A DNA stretch of 64,000 bases from Bacillota bacterium (GCA_023450835.1 JAEXGM010000014.1:1-64000); one strand, 5' to 3'. Counted from the stretch's first letter, positions 1-9,400 are shown. Notes: generated from the letters alone by a model not told the origin. Translations and numbers: made by a program.

Positions 1-1010
1 TGTGCAGTACCGGTCTCCCCTCCGATAGCTGCGGGTAAATCAAAAGCGCCAAATTCATTTCCAGCTGCCACTGTTGTGAAAAAGGCCATCGTAGACATTA
101 GTATAACTGTTGCGGAAACCGCGATACTTTTCTTCGTAGGGTTTCCAAGTTTCATTATGGATTTAATTCTCTCTTCCACCGGTTTTTGACCAAAACCACT
201 GTACATGAGTGAAGCATTGGGCTTCCTTTCCATAAGCTGGATGATTGCATAGGCATAATCCGGCTTTGCGTCATTGCCATATATTTTTATTACCTTTTCA
301 TCACAAGCCATCTCAATATCCTGGTTAAATTGCCTATACATAAGCCATACCAGGGGATTGAACCAATTCAGGCATAATATTATCATAGATAATAGCTTCC
401 ATACAATATCAAACCTCTTTATATGCACCATTTCATGACTTAATACATACTCCAGACGCTTTCCTCTATCCATTTCCATATTCTTTGGAAGTATTATCCT
501 GGGATTTAGTACTCCTACGGTCACTGGTGACTCAATTCTGTCAAAGGTAAGAATTCGCACATGACGCTTCATGTCCTGCCTGCTTAACCAACTATTTGCA
601 TAATCATTCTCCGACGGCAAAGCTTCGTTTACCTGCCTCCGGCTCATACTGTACTTGAATAAAAATATGCAAAATAAAATGAATGCTATTGCAATCCAAA
701 TCGCTAACAATATGTATGCTCCCGATAATCTATAAGAACCGGACACAGCGTGGTATTCCGTTCCCTCTAATCCTCCCGATAAAGCAAGATTCATCAGAGT
801 ATTACCTGCCATGCTAACCTTTTCTTTGGTGTTAATCAAAAAATCAGGTATTGGTATCTTAATAGTAACGGGTATCAGGAGCCTTACTAAAACAATCTTC
901 CACAATAATGTAAAAGTCTTTCTGGGCAGTTTGTATCCACTGAAGACTTTGAGCAGCAATATGAAGACAATAAGCATGGAAGACGAAAATGACATACGAT
1001 ATATATCCAT
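1..1010 (-). CDS. BlaR1/MecR1-type M56 family membrane metallopeptidase (partial)
   Basis: Reading from the ATG at 1010 gives an open frame of 336 residues that runs off the window at position 1, so the C-terminal part is missing. The protein starts with hydrophobic helices and carries a zinc-protease HEMVH motif (codons at 423-437), followed by an EMACDE-like segment, as in M56 peptidases. BlaR1/MecR1 proteins sense cell-wall antibiotics and trigger cleavage of a BlaI/MecI repressor. The MecI-like gene ends 10 bases upstream, so the two form a sensor-repressor operon. The extracellular sensor domain, if present, lies outside the window, so the signal is unknown. No beta-lactamase gene is visible here. 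Confidence 0.85.
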   Translation of the reverse strand, partial: MDIYRMSFSSSMLIVFILLLKVFSGYKLPRKTFTLLWKIVLVRLLIPVTIKIPIPDFLINTKEKVSMAGNTLMNLALSGGLEGTEYHAVSGSYRLSGAYILLAIWIAIAFILFCIFLFKYSMSRRQVNEALPSENDYANSWLSRQDMKRHVRILTFDRIESPVTVGVLNPRIILPKNMEMDRGKRLEYVLSHEMVHIKRFDIVWKLLSMIILCLNWFNPLVWLMYRQFNQDIEMACDEKVIKIYGNDAKPDYAYAIIQLMERKPNASLMYSGFGQKPVEERIKSIMKLGNPTKKSIAVSATVILMSTMAFFTTVAAGNEFGAFDLPAAIGGETGTA

Positions 1011-1020
1011 GTCTATTACC

Positions 1021-1374
1021 TCATTTTGTTTCGTCAACTATTTTCTTCAGTTTCTCAATTTCATCCTGAGATAAATATCCTTCATTTAAAAATGCAGCAA
1101 AAAACTTCTCATAAGAGCCGCCGAACATTTTCTCTACCAGTTCATTGGTTTCACTCTGCTGAACTTCCTCACGGCTTATGAGTGCCTTGCACATAAATTT
1201 GGTACCATATCTTGAAATAGCACCTTTTTCTATACATTTCTTAATTACTGTATAGGTAGTATTGCGATTCCATCCAGTTTCTTCTTTCAGTATCTTGGCT
1301 AACTGCCCTGCTGATTGGTCCCCCCTCTTCCATAATGCATCCATAACTTTTAATTCTGAATCAAAAAGCTTCAT
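1021..1374 (-). CDS. BlaI/MecI/CopY family transcriptional repressor
   Basis: A 117-residue winged-helix repressor. The N-terminal half (LFDSELKVMDALWKRGDQ through NRNTTYTVIKKCIEKG) is the typical BlaI/MecI DNA-binding domain, and the C-terminal helices are the dimerisation part that the partner protease normally cleaves. A TTG codon nine bases earlier is possible, but the AGGAG at about 1384-1390 fits the ATG at 1374. It is cotranscribed with the downstream BlaR1-like gene and probably controls its own promoter through the palindrome at 1395-1410. The family is well established; the regulated genes outside this operon are unknown. Confidence 0.9.
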   Translation of the reverse strand: MKLFDSELKVMDALWKRGDQSAGQLAKILKEETGWNRNTTYTVIKKCIEKGAISRYGTKFMCKALISREEVQQSETNELVEKMFGGSYEKFFAAFLNEGYLSQDEIEKLKKIVDETK

Positions 1375-1394
1375 TATACTCAATCTCCTATAAT

Positions 1395-1410
1395 AACTAT
1401 TGCAATAGTT
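1395..1410. promoter_or_regulatory. Candidate MecI/BlaI operator palindrome
   Basis: AACTATTGCAATAGTT is a perfect 16-base inverted repeat. It lies just downstream of the -10 box of the mecI-blaR promoter, around the expected transcription start, where a repressor would block initiation. Its sequence differs from the staphylococcal TACA/TGTA operators, so assignment to this repressor is inference from position and symmetry. Confidence 0.6.
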
Positions 1411-1420
1411 TTACATAAAA

Positions 1421-1449
1421 ACCATATCACATAAGGTTATAATTGTCAA
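1421..1449 (-). promoter_or_regulatory. Promoter of the mecI-blaR operon
   Basis: On the minus strand a perfect -35 TTGACA (1449-1444), a 17-base spacer and a -10 TATGGT (1426-1421) precede the repressor gene. The palindromic operator follows directly. Confidence 0.65.
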
Positions 1450-1532
1450 TTATTTTTTTAGCAAAACTGTAAAATTTTTAAAATATTTTTAAGTTTTTTG
1501 TCATATAAACTTAATATTTGTCCGAAATCAAA

Positions 1533-2312
1533 TTAGTTTCCGCATTCAATGCTGATTTGATTAAATTTATCCAGAATATCCTCTATTTTTAAGTCTTTTT
1601 TCTCCTTTTCTTTCCTATCTACAACAATTTCTCCTTTGTGAAGCATCAGAAGACGGCTGCCATATTCAAGAGCATATCTTAAGTTATGGGTCACCATAAT
1701 TGTTGTCAATGCTTTCTCTTTCACAACCCGGTCGGTCAGTTCCATGATAGTCTCAGCTGTTTTTGGGTCAAGGGCTGCCGTATGTTCATCTAATATGAGG
1801 AACTCAATGGGAGCTATCGTAGTCATTAAAAGTGACAGTGCCTGCCTTTGTCCTCCTGACAAAGAACCTACCGTGAGATTTAATTTATCTTCAAGCCCCA
1901 ATCCCAGTATTTTCAGGTTATCTCTGTAATAGTCTATTCTTTTTTTATCCGTCCCTCTTCCAAGATGAAAGCTTTTTCCTTTGTTATCGGCTAAGGACAA
2001 ATTTTCAAGAATTGTCATAGAAGGGCAGGTTCCCATAGCTGTATTCTGATATACTCTCCCAATACTCCTGCTGCGCTTATACTCCGGGCTTTTTGTAATA
2101 TCCTTGCCATTTATCCGAATCGTCCCGCTATCTAAGGGGATACTTCCGCAGATAATATTCAGCAGAGAAGTCTTACCGGAACCGTTACTGCCTACAACAG
2201 ACAGGAATTCTCCCTTTTCAACTTTGAGGTTAAATTTCTGAAACAGGCACGTTTCGTTTATTGTACCTGCATTATAATATTTTGAAATATCATTTAATTC
2301 AAGCACGGGCAT
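1533..2312 (-). CDS. trpZ: ABC transporter ATP-binding protein (TrpZ-like)
   Basis: A 259-residue ATPase with Walker A GSNGSGKTS near residue 43, a Q-loop (VYQNTAMG), the signature LSGGQRQALSL near residue 152 and Walker B FLILDEHTAALDP. It energises the importer formed with the preceding permease and binding protein. The start overlaps the end of the permease gene by 14 bases, indicating translational coupling. The three-gene set with an ABC_sub_bind-type lipoprotein behind a tryptophan T-box matches the TrpXYZ arrangement known in Firmicutes. The tryptophan assignment comes from the riboswitch and not from the ATPase itself. Confidence 0.85.
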   Translation of the reverse strand: MPVLELNDISKYYNAGTINETCLFQKFNLKVEKGEFLSVVGSNGSGKTSLLNIICGSIPLDSGTIRINGKDITKSPEYKRSRSIGRVYQNTAMGTCPSMTILENLSLADNKGKSFHLGRGTDKKRIDYYRDNLKILGLGLEDKLNLTVGSLSGGQRQALSLLMTTIAPIEFLILDEHTAALDPKTAETIMELTDRVVKEKALTTIMVTHNLRYALEYGSRLLMLHKGEIVVDRKEKEKKDLKIEDILDKFNQISIECGN

Positions 2313-3225
2313 TCACCTTCCTCTTCCTGTTGTTACTAAGTATCAGAATAGCAAGAAACAGTACTGCAGTTATCAATTTCATATCCTTGGGAGACAACCC
2401 AAAAGCTATGGCTGCGGACACACAGGCTTTATAGATTATAGTTCCTATTACAACTGCCGTGGTGGCCTTGACTTTTTCTCTTCTCTTAAACAGATTTATT
2501 CCAATAATCACACTGGCAAGGCCGATTACGATGGAGCCGGTTCCTGAGGAAATCTCAAAAAATCCGCTTTTCTGAGTATAGATACAGCCTGAAAGTGCCA
2601 CAAACCCATTTGCCAGGGCAAGGCCGATGATTTTCACTCTGCCTTTATCCTTTGCCAGGGAAGTGACGAGTGTTTCATTATCACCGACCGCCCGAAGCAA
2701 ATAGCCTGACTTTGTCTTTAAATAAAAATCCAGAAACAATTTCATTAGGAGGGCTATCAAAAGTAAGATTACCAATGTCTCATATCGTTTTATTGTATCA
2801 TAATGCTTTATGGTCTCAGGTAAAAGCTTTGCTAAGAATCTATTCTCAAAGATGGTTTCTTTATCAAAAATAGCTACATTGGACCTGCCCGCTATCCTTA
2901 GATTAACAGAATACAGAGCAGTCATCATTATAATACCGGATAACAAATCTCTCACTTTACACTTTACATGAATGATACCGGTCACTGCGCCTGCCAAAGT
3001 TCCGGCTATAAAGGCAAGTAACAATGTCAGCAGAGGATTGACCCCTTTTAATAGAAGGACTGCCGCTACGGCACCTCCCAGCGGGAAAGTGCCGTCTACG
3101 GATAAATCCGGAAAATCCAAAATCTTATAGGTGATATATACCCCGAAGGCCAATATTGCATATACCAGCCCTTCTTCTGCTACGCCCACTGCAATATTGA
3201 TTACAGAATTAATAAAGTATGCCAT
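2299..3225 (-). CDS. trpY: ABC transporter permease (TrpY-like)
   Basis: A 308-residue integral membrane protein with about eight to ten hydrophobic helices and the BPD_transp_2 (branched-chain amino acid permease type) pattern, including YKILDFPDLSVDGTFPLGG near the N terminus and SGTGSIVIGLASVIIG later. It forms the membrane channel of an importer with the adjacent binding protein and ATPase. A single permease gene next to an ABC_sub_bind lipoprotein is the TrpXYZ layout. The ATG follows a clear GAAAGGA ribosome binding site. Confidence 0.85.
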   Translation of the reverse strand: MAYFINSVINIAVGVAEEGLVYAILAFGVYITYKILDFPDLSVDGTFPLGGAVAAVLLLKGVNPLLTLLLAFIAGTLAGAVTGIIHVKCKVRDLLSGIIMMTALYSVNLRIAGRSNVAIFDKETIFENRFLAKLLPETIKHYDTIKRYETLVILLLIALLMKLFLDFYLKTKSGYLLRAVGDNETLVTSLAKDKGRVKIIGLALANGFVALSGCIYTQKSGFFEISSGTGSIVIGLASVIIGINLFKRREKVKATTAVVIGTIIYKACVSAAIAFGLSPKDMKLITAVLFLAILILSNNRKRKVNARA

Positions 3226-3244
3226 TTTAGTTCCTTTCTATCGC

Positions 3245-4240
3245 CTATTCTGCTATGGAATCAAACATTTCTCCTGCTGTATCAGTAAGATCTTTTGGCA
3301 AATCAATTCCAAGATTCTTTGCTGCTGCGCTATTTCCATAGAAAGCAGCCTGGTCTATTATTTCAAAGTTCATATCAGATGCCTTTTTCTCACCTTTTAA
3401 AACCTGTGCGGCCATCTTACCAGTCTTAACTCCAAGGTCATAATAGTCAATACCCACAGTTGCCAGACAGCCTGATTTTACCTGTTCCACTTCGCTGCCA
3501 AAGACAGGTATCTTTTTCTCGGATGCCTTTTTTAAGATCAGCGGCAAAGAGCTTACTACGGTGTTATCGGTAAGATTATTAATACAGTCTGCTTTTGTTA
3601 GTATATTATCTGCCGCCAAAGGGATATCTGCTGTTCCGGTGATACCGCTTTCTACGATTTCAAAGCCATAATTGCCTGCCAGGGCTTTGTATTCTTCTAT
3701 GGCAGATACGGAGTTTGCTTCACCGGTATTATACAGGATTCCGATTTTCTTGGCCTCCGGAAGTATTTGACGAATCATTTTTAACTGTTCCTCTACGGGA
3801 AGTTTATCACTGGTTCCGGTTATATTTCCGACAGGGGACTTATCGTCCTTCGCTAATTCTGCCAATACCGGATCTGTTACGGCGGTAAAGATTACCGGTA
3901 TATCCGTATCCTTTGCGGCGCCATATGCACTTTGTGCCATGGGAGTTGCAATGGCACAGATTAAAGCCACCTTCTTTGATACAAAGCCATCTGCTATCTG
4001 CCCTGCCAGTGAATTGTCAGCCTGCGCATTCTCGTATTCTACCCTGATATTCTTTCCTTCTTCGTAACCTTCACTTTTTAATCCTGCCAGGAAACCTTCC
4101 CTGCAATTATCAAGGGAGGGGTGCTCTGCATACTGACCGATTCCAATTGTTATCATCTCTTTGTTGTTTCCTTCACTGCAGCCGCTAAACATGCTCATCA
4201 TAAGTACCAAAACAATCAATCCCGCAATTTTTCTTTTCAT
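3245..4240 (-). CDS. trpX: ABC transporter substrate-binding lipoprotein (TrpX-like)
   Basis: From the ATG at 4240 the protein is 331 residues with a lipoprotein signal (hydrophobic stretch ending MSMFSGCSEG, lipid-modified Cys at about 20). The rest matches the ABC_sub_bind family of periplasmic-binding folds (IGIGQYAEHPSLDNCREGFLAGL; FTAVTDPVLAEL; KIGILYNTGEANS). A start at 4252 is also possible; further upstream starts would put extra residues before the signal peptide. First gene of the transporter operon; its 5' leader contains the tryptophan T-box and, right at the translation start, a degenerate copy of the dispersed repeat. Confidence 0.87.
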   Translation of the reverse strand: MKRKIAGLIVLVLMMSMFSGCSEGNNKEMITIGIGQYAEHPSLDNCREGFLAGLKSEGYEEGKNIRVEYENAQADNSLAGQIADGFVSKKVALICAIATPMAQSAYGAAKDTDIPVIFTAVTDPVLAELAKDDKSPVGNITGTSDKLPVEEQLKMIRQILPEAKKIGILYNTGEANSVSAIEEYKALAGNYGFEIVESGITGTADIPLAADNILTKADCINNLTDNTVVSSLPLILKKASEKKIPVFGSEVEQVKSGCLATVGIDYYDLGVKTGKMAAQVLKGEKKASDMNFEIIDQAAFYGNSAAAKNLGIDLPKDLTDTAGEMFDSIAE

Positions 4241-4244
4241 AACA

Positions 4245-4282
4245 ATAACCATGACCTTTCCAATGCACCTCATGTTTATGCA
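4245..4282 (+). repeat. Degenerate copy F of the dispersed intergenic repeat (5' part)
   Basis: The plus strand reads ATAACCATGACCTTTCCAATGCACCTCATG, which aligns with copy E at 54664 (ACAACCATGCTCTTTCCAATGCGCCTCATG) and more weakly with copies A, B and D. It covers the ribosome-binding region of trpX on the opposite strand. Confidence 0.5.
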
Positions 4283-4369
4283 TTTTTCTATTGCAGGCTG
4301 TGTTGGCAACCCTGGTTTACAAGTTACTTGTTGACTTAGCGGCTAAGTGCTTTTATCATTTTGGGCATA

Positions 4370-4618
4370 AAAAAAGCCTCAAGTTATATTAACTTGAGAC
4401 GAATATTAATCCGCGGTACCACTCAATTTGACAAAAGTCCACTTTCTCATATACCAACATATATGCCATACTGATAACGGCTATGGTCGCCGTCAACGCC
4501 TACTATTATTTCGGGTTGCCCTCGAAAGCCCATTCAGCATATGTCTTCATACCCTCTTCCACCAGTAAGGGCTCTCTGTAATGAAATCCAATTGCTTACT
4601 CCTCTTTCTCAACGGTTT
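4370..4618 (-). promoter_or_regulatory. Tryptophan T-box riboswitch with terminator
   Basis: Read on the minus strand, the leader has the T-box hallmarks in order: AGAGAG segment (about 4577-4572), specifier region GAA-TGG-GC (4535-4528; specifier codon TGG at 4532-4530, tryptophan), the T-box core TGGTACCGCGG within 4425-4411, then a stem (CTCAAGTTA/TAACTTGAG) followed by a run of T (4397-4370). Uncharged tRNA-Trp would pair with the specifier and T-box and stop termination, switching on the ABC transporter downstream. The TGG specifier is what identifies the cargo as tryptophan or a precursor. Confidence 0.93.
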
Positions 4619-4635
4619 TGCTAATTTATATTTTT

Positions 4636-4664
4636 ATCTTAAATGGATAGGAGTTATTTGTCAA
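4636..4664 (-). promoter_or_regulatory. Promoter of the T-box/trpXYZ unit
   Basis: Minus-strand -35 TTGACA (4664-4659), 17-base spacer, -10 TAAGAT (4641-4636), immediately upstream of the T-box leader. Confidence 0.65.
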
Positions 4665-4791
4665 GAGTATTTTTCTCTCCTTTTGCAACTCTTGGCTTGC
4701 TTTCCACCGCTGTAGAAAGTATAGAATCCAACAGTAATCAAAACTTAGAGGCTCATAACTTTTGTGCTACTTTTTGGGGTTATTTTTATAT

Positions 4792-4832
4792 CTGAGGCTG
4801 CCAATAAATTAATAAACTATCGGCAGCCTCAG
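4792..4832 (-). terminator. Strong hairpin after the 1087-residue exoprotein gene
   Basis: CTGAGGCTGCC and GGCAGCCTCAG form an 11-bp perfect stem with a 19-base AT-rich loop, 40 bases past the stop codon. There is no good T run on either strand, so it may be a weak or factor-assisted terminator or an mRNA-stabilising hairpin. Confidence 0.5.
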
Positions 4833-4874
4833 AGTGAAAATAATTTCTATTCCTTTTACATGGATAAATTAAGC

Positions 4875-7800
4875 TTAGTGAGTGCCGGATGATTTATAAT
4901 CTTCCTGAACACTATGGTTGGCATAATAGATAACGTAATCTCCGTCTTGAAATTCAAAATCAATGCCTGGATAACTGGTCTTTTGGTACTGGAATCCTTC
5001 TCTCTTCCACATATTACAGTAACCGTTCCCACTGTTTGCCCCATTGATATAGCTTAAATTAAGGTTCCCGTCTTTTACTGTTGTAATATCAAAATTAATG
5101 ATTATATAGCCTTCTTTCAACCAGAAGTCCTCATGATAATTCAGTCCGCCATGATGAAGGGAATATGTTATAACATCAAAACCTTTTGGTACGAGATGAA
5201 TTTCTGCGGGCATGTAGTACTCGCCGTACCAGTGCTGTACGCTGGAGGCTACCTGCTTTTCTGTCACAGTCTGAGGTATGGGAGCAACAGATCCAATAAA
5301 AGTACGGAGAGAAGAGGGTATCATAATATTTAGAAAATTATATACTTTTTTCGTTTGAGCCTTCCATTTTACCAGAGAAATCCCTTCATAGTAAGCAGTT
5401 TTTTCTAATTCTTTATCCGGGATACCAAGATAAGGGTCACCAGTTTTAATGGATTTATCATTTTCTAAGTCAAGATTACTTCCCATTTTTACGAGTAAAT
5501 GCTCTTTTCCGTTAAAGCTTTCGGTATAATAAACATCAACTTCCTGGCGGTTCTTCCCGTTCTTGTCCACGAAATAGAACTTTGGCCTAATACGTACATA
5601 GTCGTCACTGTCTGCCATACTTCCAACGGTGGTAAGAGAAAACCTGGTCATATAGCCGGTCTTTAAGATGCCTTTCGTTTTATAATCAGGATGACTGCCG
5701 TTAACCATAGTGATGGTATATCTGGGGTTCTGCCCATTGCTATCCCCATTCTGATTCTTAGTTCCTATTGTGTAATGAAAACCTGTTAATTTGAGAGAAT
5801 TGGGAAGACGAAATACCTTTTCCCATATTGGATAGTCTGTTACATCATAGATGTTAAGACCATAGATTCTTCCTGATATTTGAACGATAGAACTATCTTC
5901 TGCTACATAATTATTCAGACTTAGGTTTGCCAGAGTTTCAACGGCTTCTGTCCCTCCGTTTGCGGCAGCATTAATTGCAGTACTCCGAAATCGAATCTCA
6001 TATCTGCCTTCCGTAACCCAGGTCGGTAAATAGAAAAGTGTATTTTCCGTAACGCTTGTCCATGTGTTTTTTGGAATGAATATCCCGGCAGCCGTACTGC
6101 CTTTATAGGTATCAAATGCGAATTTGACCTGCCGGCTTGCAATGTATTTGCCATAATCCCGATATCCGTAACCAGTTATGTCCCTATGACTTCCTGTAGT
6201 GGGAAGTGTAACATAAAATGGCCTGTCCAATACCAGCGAAGCTCTGCCAACATCCGGCGTTATCATTTGATTGTCACCGCGGTTATCCTGCACCATACCG
6301 TCACAAACCACCGGAGTATGCACGACTACCGGATTGATACCATCTATCTCATACTCAGTGTCCACTTCCATTGGCTCACCGTTACTGATATTAACAACAG
6401 GTTTATATATAACCATGCCTGAACTTCCATACTCTCCGTTTGCTCTTGTGCCGGGTATCACAAGATTGGACATATACAATACATTGTCCCCTATCTCTTC
6501 AATACCTTCCGGAATATCCTTGGGAGTATCCGCTGCCTCTTCTTTCTTGGTATCTGACATAATTGTTTGCCCATTAAAAATCAGCTTATCGTTTTTACAG
6601 AGAATCTTATCAACGGCTGCCTCAGCATATGACTTTAAATCTTCATCCGGAACGGACGGCTCAGAGTATCCTCCATCTTTGGAACCATATAAGGTTGCCG
6701 GAGTTTTGATTGCAGGTTCAATTAAGTGTGCACTTTCTGCAGTAGAATTCGTGCAGCTCACAGTGGGAGCCGTATAACCGGAAGGAGTAATTGTAATAAT
6801 GCCGCCCGGAAAAGCGTCATTCTTTATAATTGCCTTATCCAGCCCATATACTCCCAGGTAATCAATGTACCAATAAGAATACTTCCGCTCTATGTAATAA
6901 GTCTTGGGAACCGCCCTGACATCTGTATGGGGAGTATCCGGTTTCCCGTTTTCTCCTTTGTCTTTCCAGGTTAGCGTATAGGTCTTCGTAATCGTTACCG
7001 AGTATAATTTGGTCCCCTCTTTCTTTTTGAATATGTAACCGGATAAATACTTACTTGTCTTAGCATTGGTATAAAGGCTTTCTGTACCCGGTATTCCCTC
7101 CAGAACATCATAGGCTTCATTTCCTCTACTATCTGCCTTTATGACAGCCGTAGGATCTATGGTCTCAAATTCTCTTTCCATACTGCTTTCAGTTGCCGAT
7201 GTTTTTTCAGTAAATCTGCGATACATGGCCACAACCTTAAGCCCCTTATCTTTTACCGTATATTCCCTGTCTCTTAAATAACTAAGTGCGTCTTTATACT
7301 CATTTGGTGACAGGTAAGGACTGACACTGGTCTTACGGTTTCCTACTATTATGCTTGGGTCACGAAGATTGATATAATATAAGCGATAAAGATAGTATTC
7401 TTTTCCGTTGGTATTGATTTTGTTGGTTACGTTAGTCCAGGAGGTTGTAAATGTGGTGTTTTTTGTTTGTTTGGGATAGTCTGTGCTGTCGTAGACTGTA
7501 CTTGTACCATTGCTGTATATTTGCCGTTCAATTATTATGGGATATTTTTCTGTTCCAGAACTATAAATAACCCATCTGTCAAAACGATCTTTAAAGTCAT
7601 CTGGATTAGCCCAACTCTCAGCTGTTGCAATTCCGTCTGGTTTTCCTGTCAAATTATAATAATCATGGCTATCTTCAACACCATTATAGACTACATGGAA
7701 TATACCATTAAAATAGATTGTTTCTCCTTCTTTTACATTGTCAAGTGTAGTATTTTTAAACGCGGCATTTACTTGGTCCTTTGTAAAAGTAAAGGTTACC

Positions 7801-8138
7801 TTCCAATGTGTCGAATCGAAAGGTTCCTGATATACAGAACCTTTTGAAAGTGTAAATATCGCATAATCTTTTGTCTTTGTTTCTCCATCTATATCTTTTC
7901 TCGGATATCCCTCTGTTTTTACTTTACAAACAGTAAATCCCACTGTTTTCCACTTAATATACGATGTAGCCTTTGTATCAATAGTAGTAAAAGTGAAAAC
8001 CCCAGATTCCGTATCAAAATTTATCTTTTCAGCATAACCATCATTGTCTGCTGCATTAATAGTTTCCTTAAGAACGAATGAAATAATCAAACAAAAAATT
8101 ATAGCGATGATACTTTTTGTAAGTTTCTTGCATATCAC
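4875..8138 (-). CDS. Large secreted protein of unknown function (possibly DUF5704 family)
   Basis: A 1087-residue exported protein. It starts at a GTG with AGGAGGAG five bases upstream and has a Lys-rich N terminus, a hydrophobic core (IIAIIFCLIISFVL) and a likely cleavage after ETINAAD. The mature part is beta-rich, full of Tyr, Thr, Lys and Gly, with no catalytic motif I can name. The opening (FTTIDTKATSYIKWKTVGFTV) resembles DUF5704 proteins of clostridia, from memory. No LPxTG, SLH or C-terminal membrane anchor is visible, so it is probably released or held by the SLH-like protein encoded 12 bases upstream. Family call is tentative; secretion is well supported. Confidence 0.75.
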   Translation of the reverse strand: MICKKLTKSIIAIIFCLIISFVLKETINAADNDGYAEKINFDTESGVFTFTTIDTKATSYIKWKTVGFTVCKVKTEGYPRKDIDGETKTKDYAIFTLSKGSVYQEPFDSTHWKVTFTFTKDQVNAAFKNTTLDNVKEGETIYFNGIFHVVYNGVEDSHDYYNLTGKPDGIATAESWANPDDFKDRFDRWVIYSSGTEKYPIIIERQIYSNGTSTVYDSTDYPKQTKNTTFTTSWTNVTNKINTNGKEYYLYRLYYINLRDPSIIVGNRKTSVSPYLSPNEYKDALSYLRDREYTVKDKGLKVVAMYRRFTEKTSATESSMEREFETIDPTAVIKADSRGNEAYDVLEGIPGTESLYTNAKTSKYLSGYIFKKKEGTKLYSVTITKTYTLTWKDKGENGKPDTPHTDVRAVPKTYYIERKYSYWYIDYLGVYGLDKAIIKNDAFPGGIITITPSGYTAPTVSCTNSTAESAHLIEPAIKTPATLYGSKDGGYSEPSVPDEDLKSYAEAAVDKILCKNDKLIFNGQTIMSDTKKEEAADTPKDIPEGIEEIGDNVLYMSNLVIPGTRANGEYGSSGMVIYKPVVNISNGEPMEVDTEYEIDGINPVVVHTPVVCDGMVQDNRGDNQMITPDVGRASLVLDRPFYVTLPTTGSHRDITGYGYRDYGKYIASRQVKFAFDTYKGSTAAGIFIPKNTWTSVTENTLFYLPTWVTEGRYEIRFRSTAINAAANGGTEAVETLANLSLNNYVAEDSSIVQISGRIYGLNIYDVTDYPIWEKVFRLPNSLKLTGFHYTIGTKNQNGDSNGQNPRYTITMVNGSHPDYKTKGILKTGYMTRFSLTTVGSMADSDDYVRIRPKFYFVDKNGKNRQEVDVYYTESFNGKEHLLVKMGSNLDLENDKSIKTGDPYLGIPDKELEKTAYYEGISLVKWKAQTKKVYNFLNIMIPSSLRTFIGSVAPIPQTVTEKQVASSVQHWYGEYYMPAEIHLVPKGFDVITYSLHHGGLNYHEDFWLKEGYIIINFDITTVKDGNLNLSYINGANSGNGYCNMWKREGFQYQKTSYPGIDFEFQDGDYVIYYANHSVQEDYKSSGTH

Positions 8139-8149
8139 CCTAACTCCTC

Positions 8150-9400
8150 CTATTTTCCTTTGTAATAAAAATCATTTAAAGTATCATCGCTAACTGCAAA
8201 ATCACTTCCATCAGAGCCTATGTTTTTAGTTCCTATTTCGATATCATACACACCTGCAAACCACTTATTATTGCTTAAATCAACAAAACGTGTATTTCCA
8301 AAAAATAAATTATTTAAATTTTCCTCATTATTTACATTTATTAAAGAAATTTTAAATTTTACATAAACTCTAACTTGATATCCTCCAATATGCTTATATA
8401 ATGTTGAAGGTTCTACAGAAATAATGGAACTAGTGATTGTAACCTGATTCTTTTTTACATATTTTATATATTCTCTTATTTTATCAGTTTGATCCTTGTC
8501 CAATGATGCAGCATTAGCCACAAAATACGTCCTGCGCAAATTATTTAACCATATGTTATCTATAGTATGATAGTTAACATTGAATCTGTACTTTATGTTA
8601 TCTTCAATTTTTTTCATCCAATCATTAACATAGATACATTTTCCTGTTTCATCCGTTTTTATAGCATCCATCGCCGTTGTTATTTTTGATGGTGATGCGT
8701 AATCCTTTCCTTCAACTGGCTTCCATGAATATGTTCCCCGTTGATAACTAAACTTCATCTCATAAAAAGAATTTGGAAAAGCCTCCAGAATATAAGGATA
8801 ATCCTTAGCATTTTTAGGCAGATTAGTTGTCCTAATCAGCTGACCATCCGGGCTCATTTTAGCTCTGTCTTTGACATTCTTTAAAAGCGCAAGAACTTTT
8901 TTTGCATCACCAGCAGCTAGATAGTCCGCTCCATTAAACGAACGATTTTGCACGTACATTCCATTACTCTTTCCAACGATGAAACCTTTCGCATAAATTT
9001 TAGCTACGGCTTCTCTTTTACCTGCCGGAATTTTTTTGATATCTGAAATTCTTTTTTCTGTTACTGTCTTCAAGAGTTCCTTATCCACTGTATCACCATG
9101 GATATATTCGTCAGCTCTGTTTAGAAGTACAGCCGCATCCATCCGCGTCAAATAGGCCTTATAATCCTTAAAGTCCCCTTCTTTCACAATACCTGCATCC
9201 ATGGCGGCCTTTAGATAGGGGCTGCCCTGTGATGTATCGACCTCAATTCCGGCTGCCGGCACCAGAAGTTTAATAAAATTATAAATTTTAATGTTGCTGT
9301 TCGTGGCTGCTTCTACCGATTTTTGAGGTACTATTATACTTATTACCATAATCAGAATTAATACCAGGCTAATCCCTTTATTTACTGCACTCTTTCTCAT
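8150..9400 (-). CDS. Secreted protein with S-layer homology (SLH)-like region
   Basis: A 416-residue protein with a signal peptide (ISLVLILIMVISIIVPQKSVEAA). Residues of about 60-190 resemble two SLH modules: YLKAAMDAGIVKEGDFKDYKAYLTRMDAAVLLNRA and the segment VAKIYAKGFIVGKSNGMYVQNRSF. SLH modules attach proteins to secondary cell-wall polymers, so this is probably a wall-bound surface protein. The C-terminal half (about 200-416) has no family I recognise. The start ATG follows GGGGGAG. It is transcribed just ahead of the 1087-residue exoprotein and behind a small membrane peptide, suggesting one surface-structure unit. Confidence 0.78.
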   Translation of the reverse strand: MRKSAVNKGISLVLILIMVISIIVPQKSVEAATNSNIKIYNFIKLLVPAAGIEVDTSQGSPYLKAAMDAGIVKEGDFKDYKAYLTRMDAAVLLNRADEYIHGDTVDKELLKTVTEKRISDIKKIPAGKREAVAKIYAKGFIVGKSNGMYVQNRSFNGADYLAAGDAKKVLALLKNVKDRAKMSPDGQLIRTTNLPKNAKDYPYILEAFPNSFYEMKFSYQRGTYSWKPVEGKDYASPSKITTAMDAIKTDETGKCIYVNDWMKKIEDNIKYRFNVNYHTIDNIWLNNLRRTYFVANAASLDKDQTDKIREYIKYVKKNQVTITSSIISVEPSTLYKHIGGYQVRVYVKFKISLINVNNEENLNNLFFGNTRFVDLSNNKWFAGVYDIEIGTKNIGSDGSDFAVSDDTLNDFYYKGK

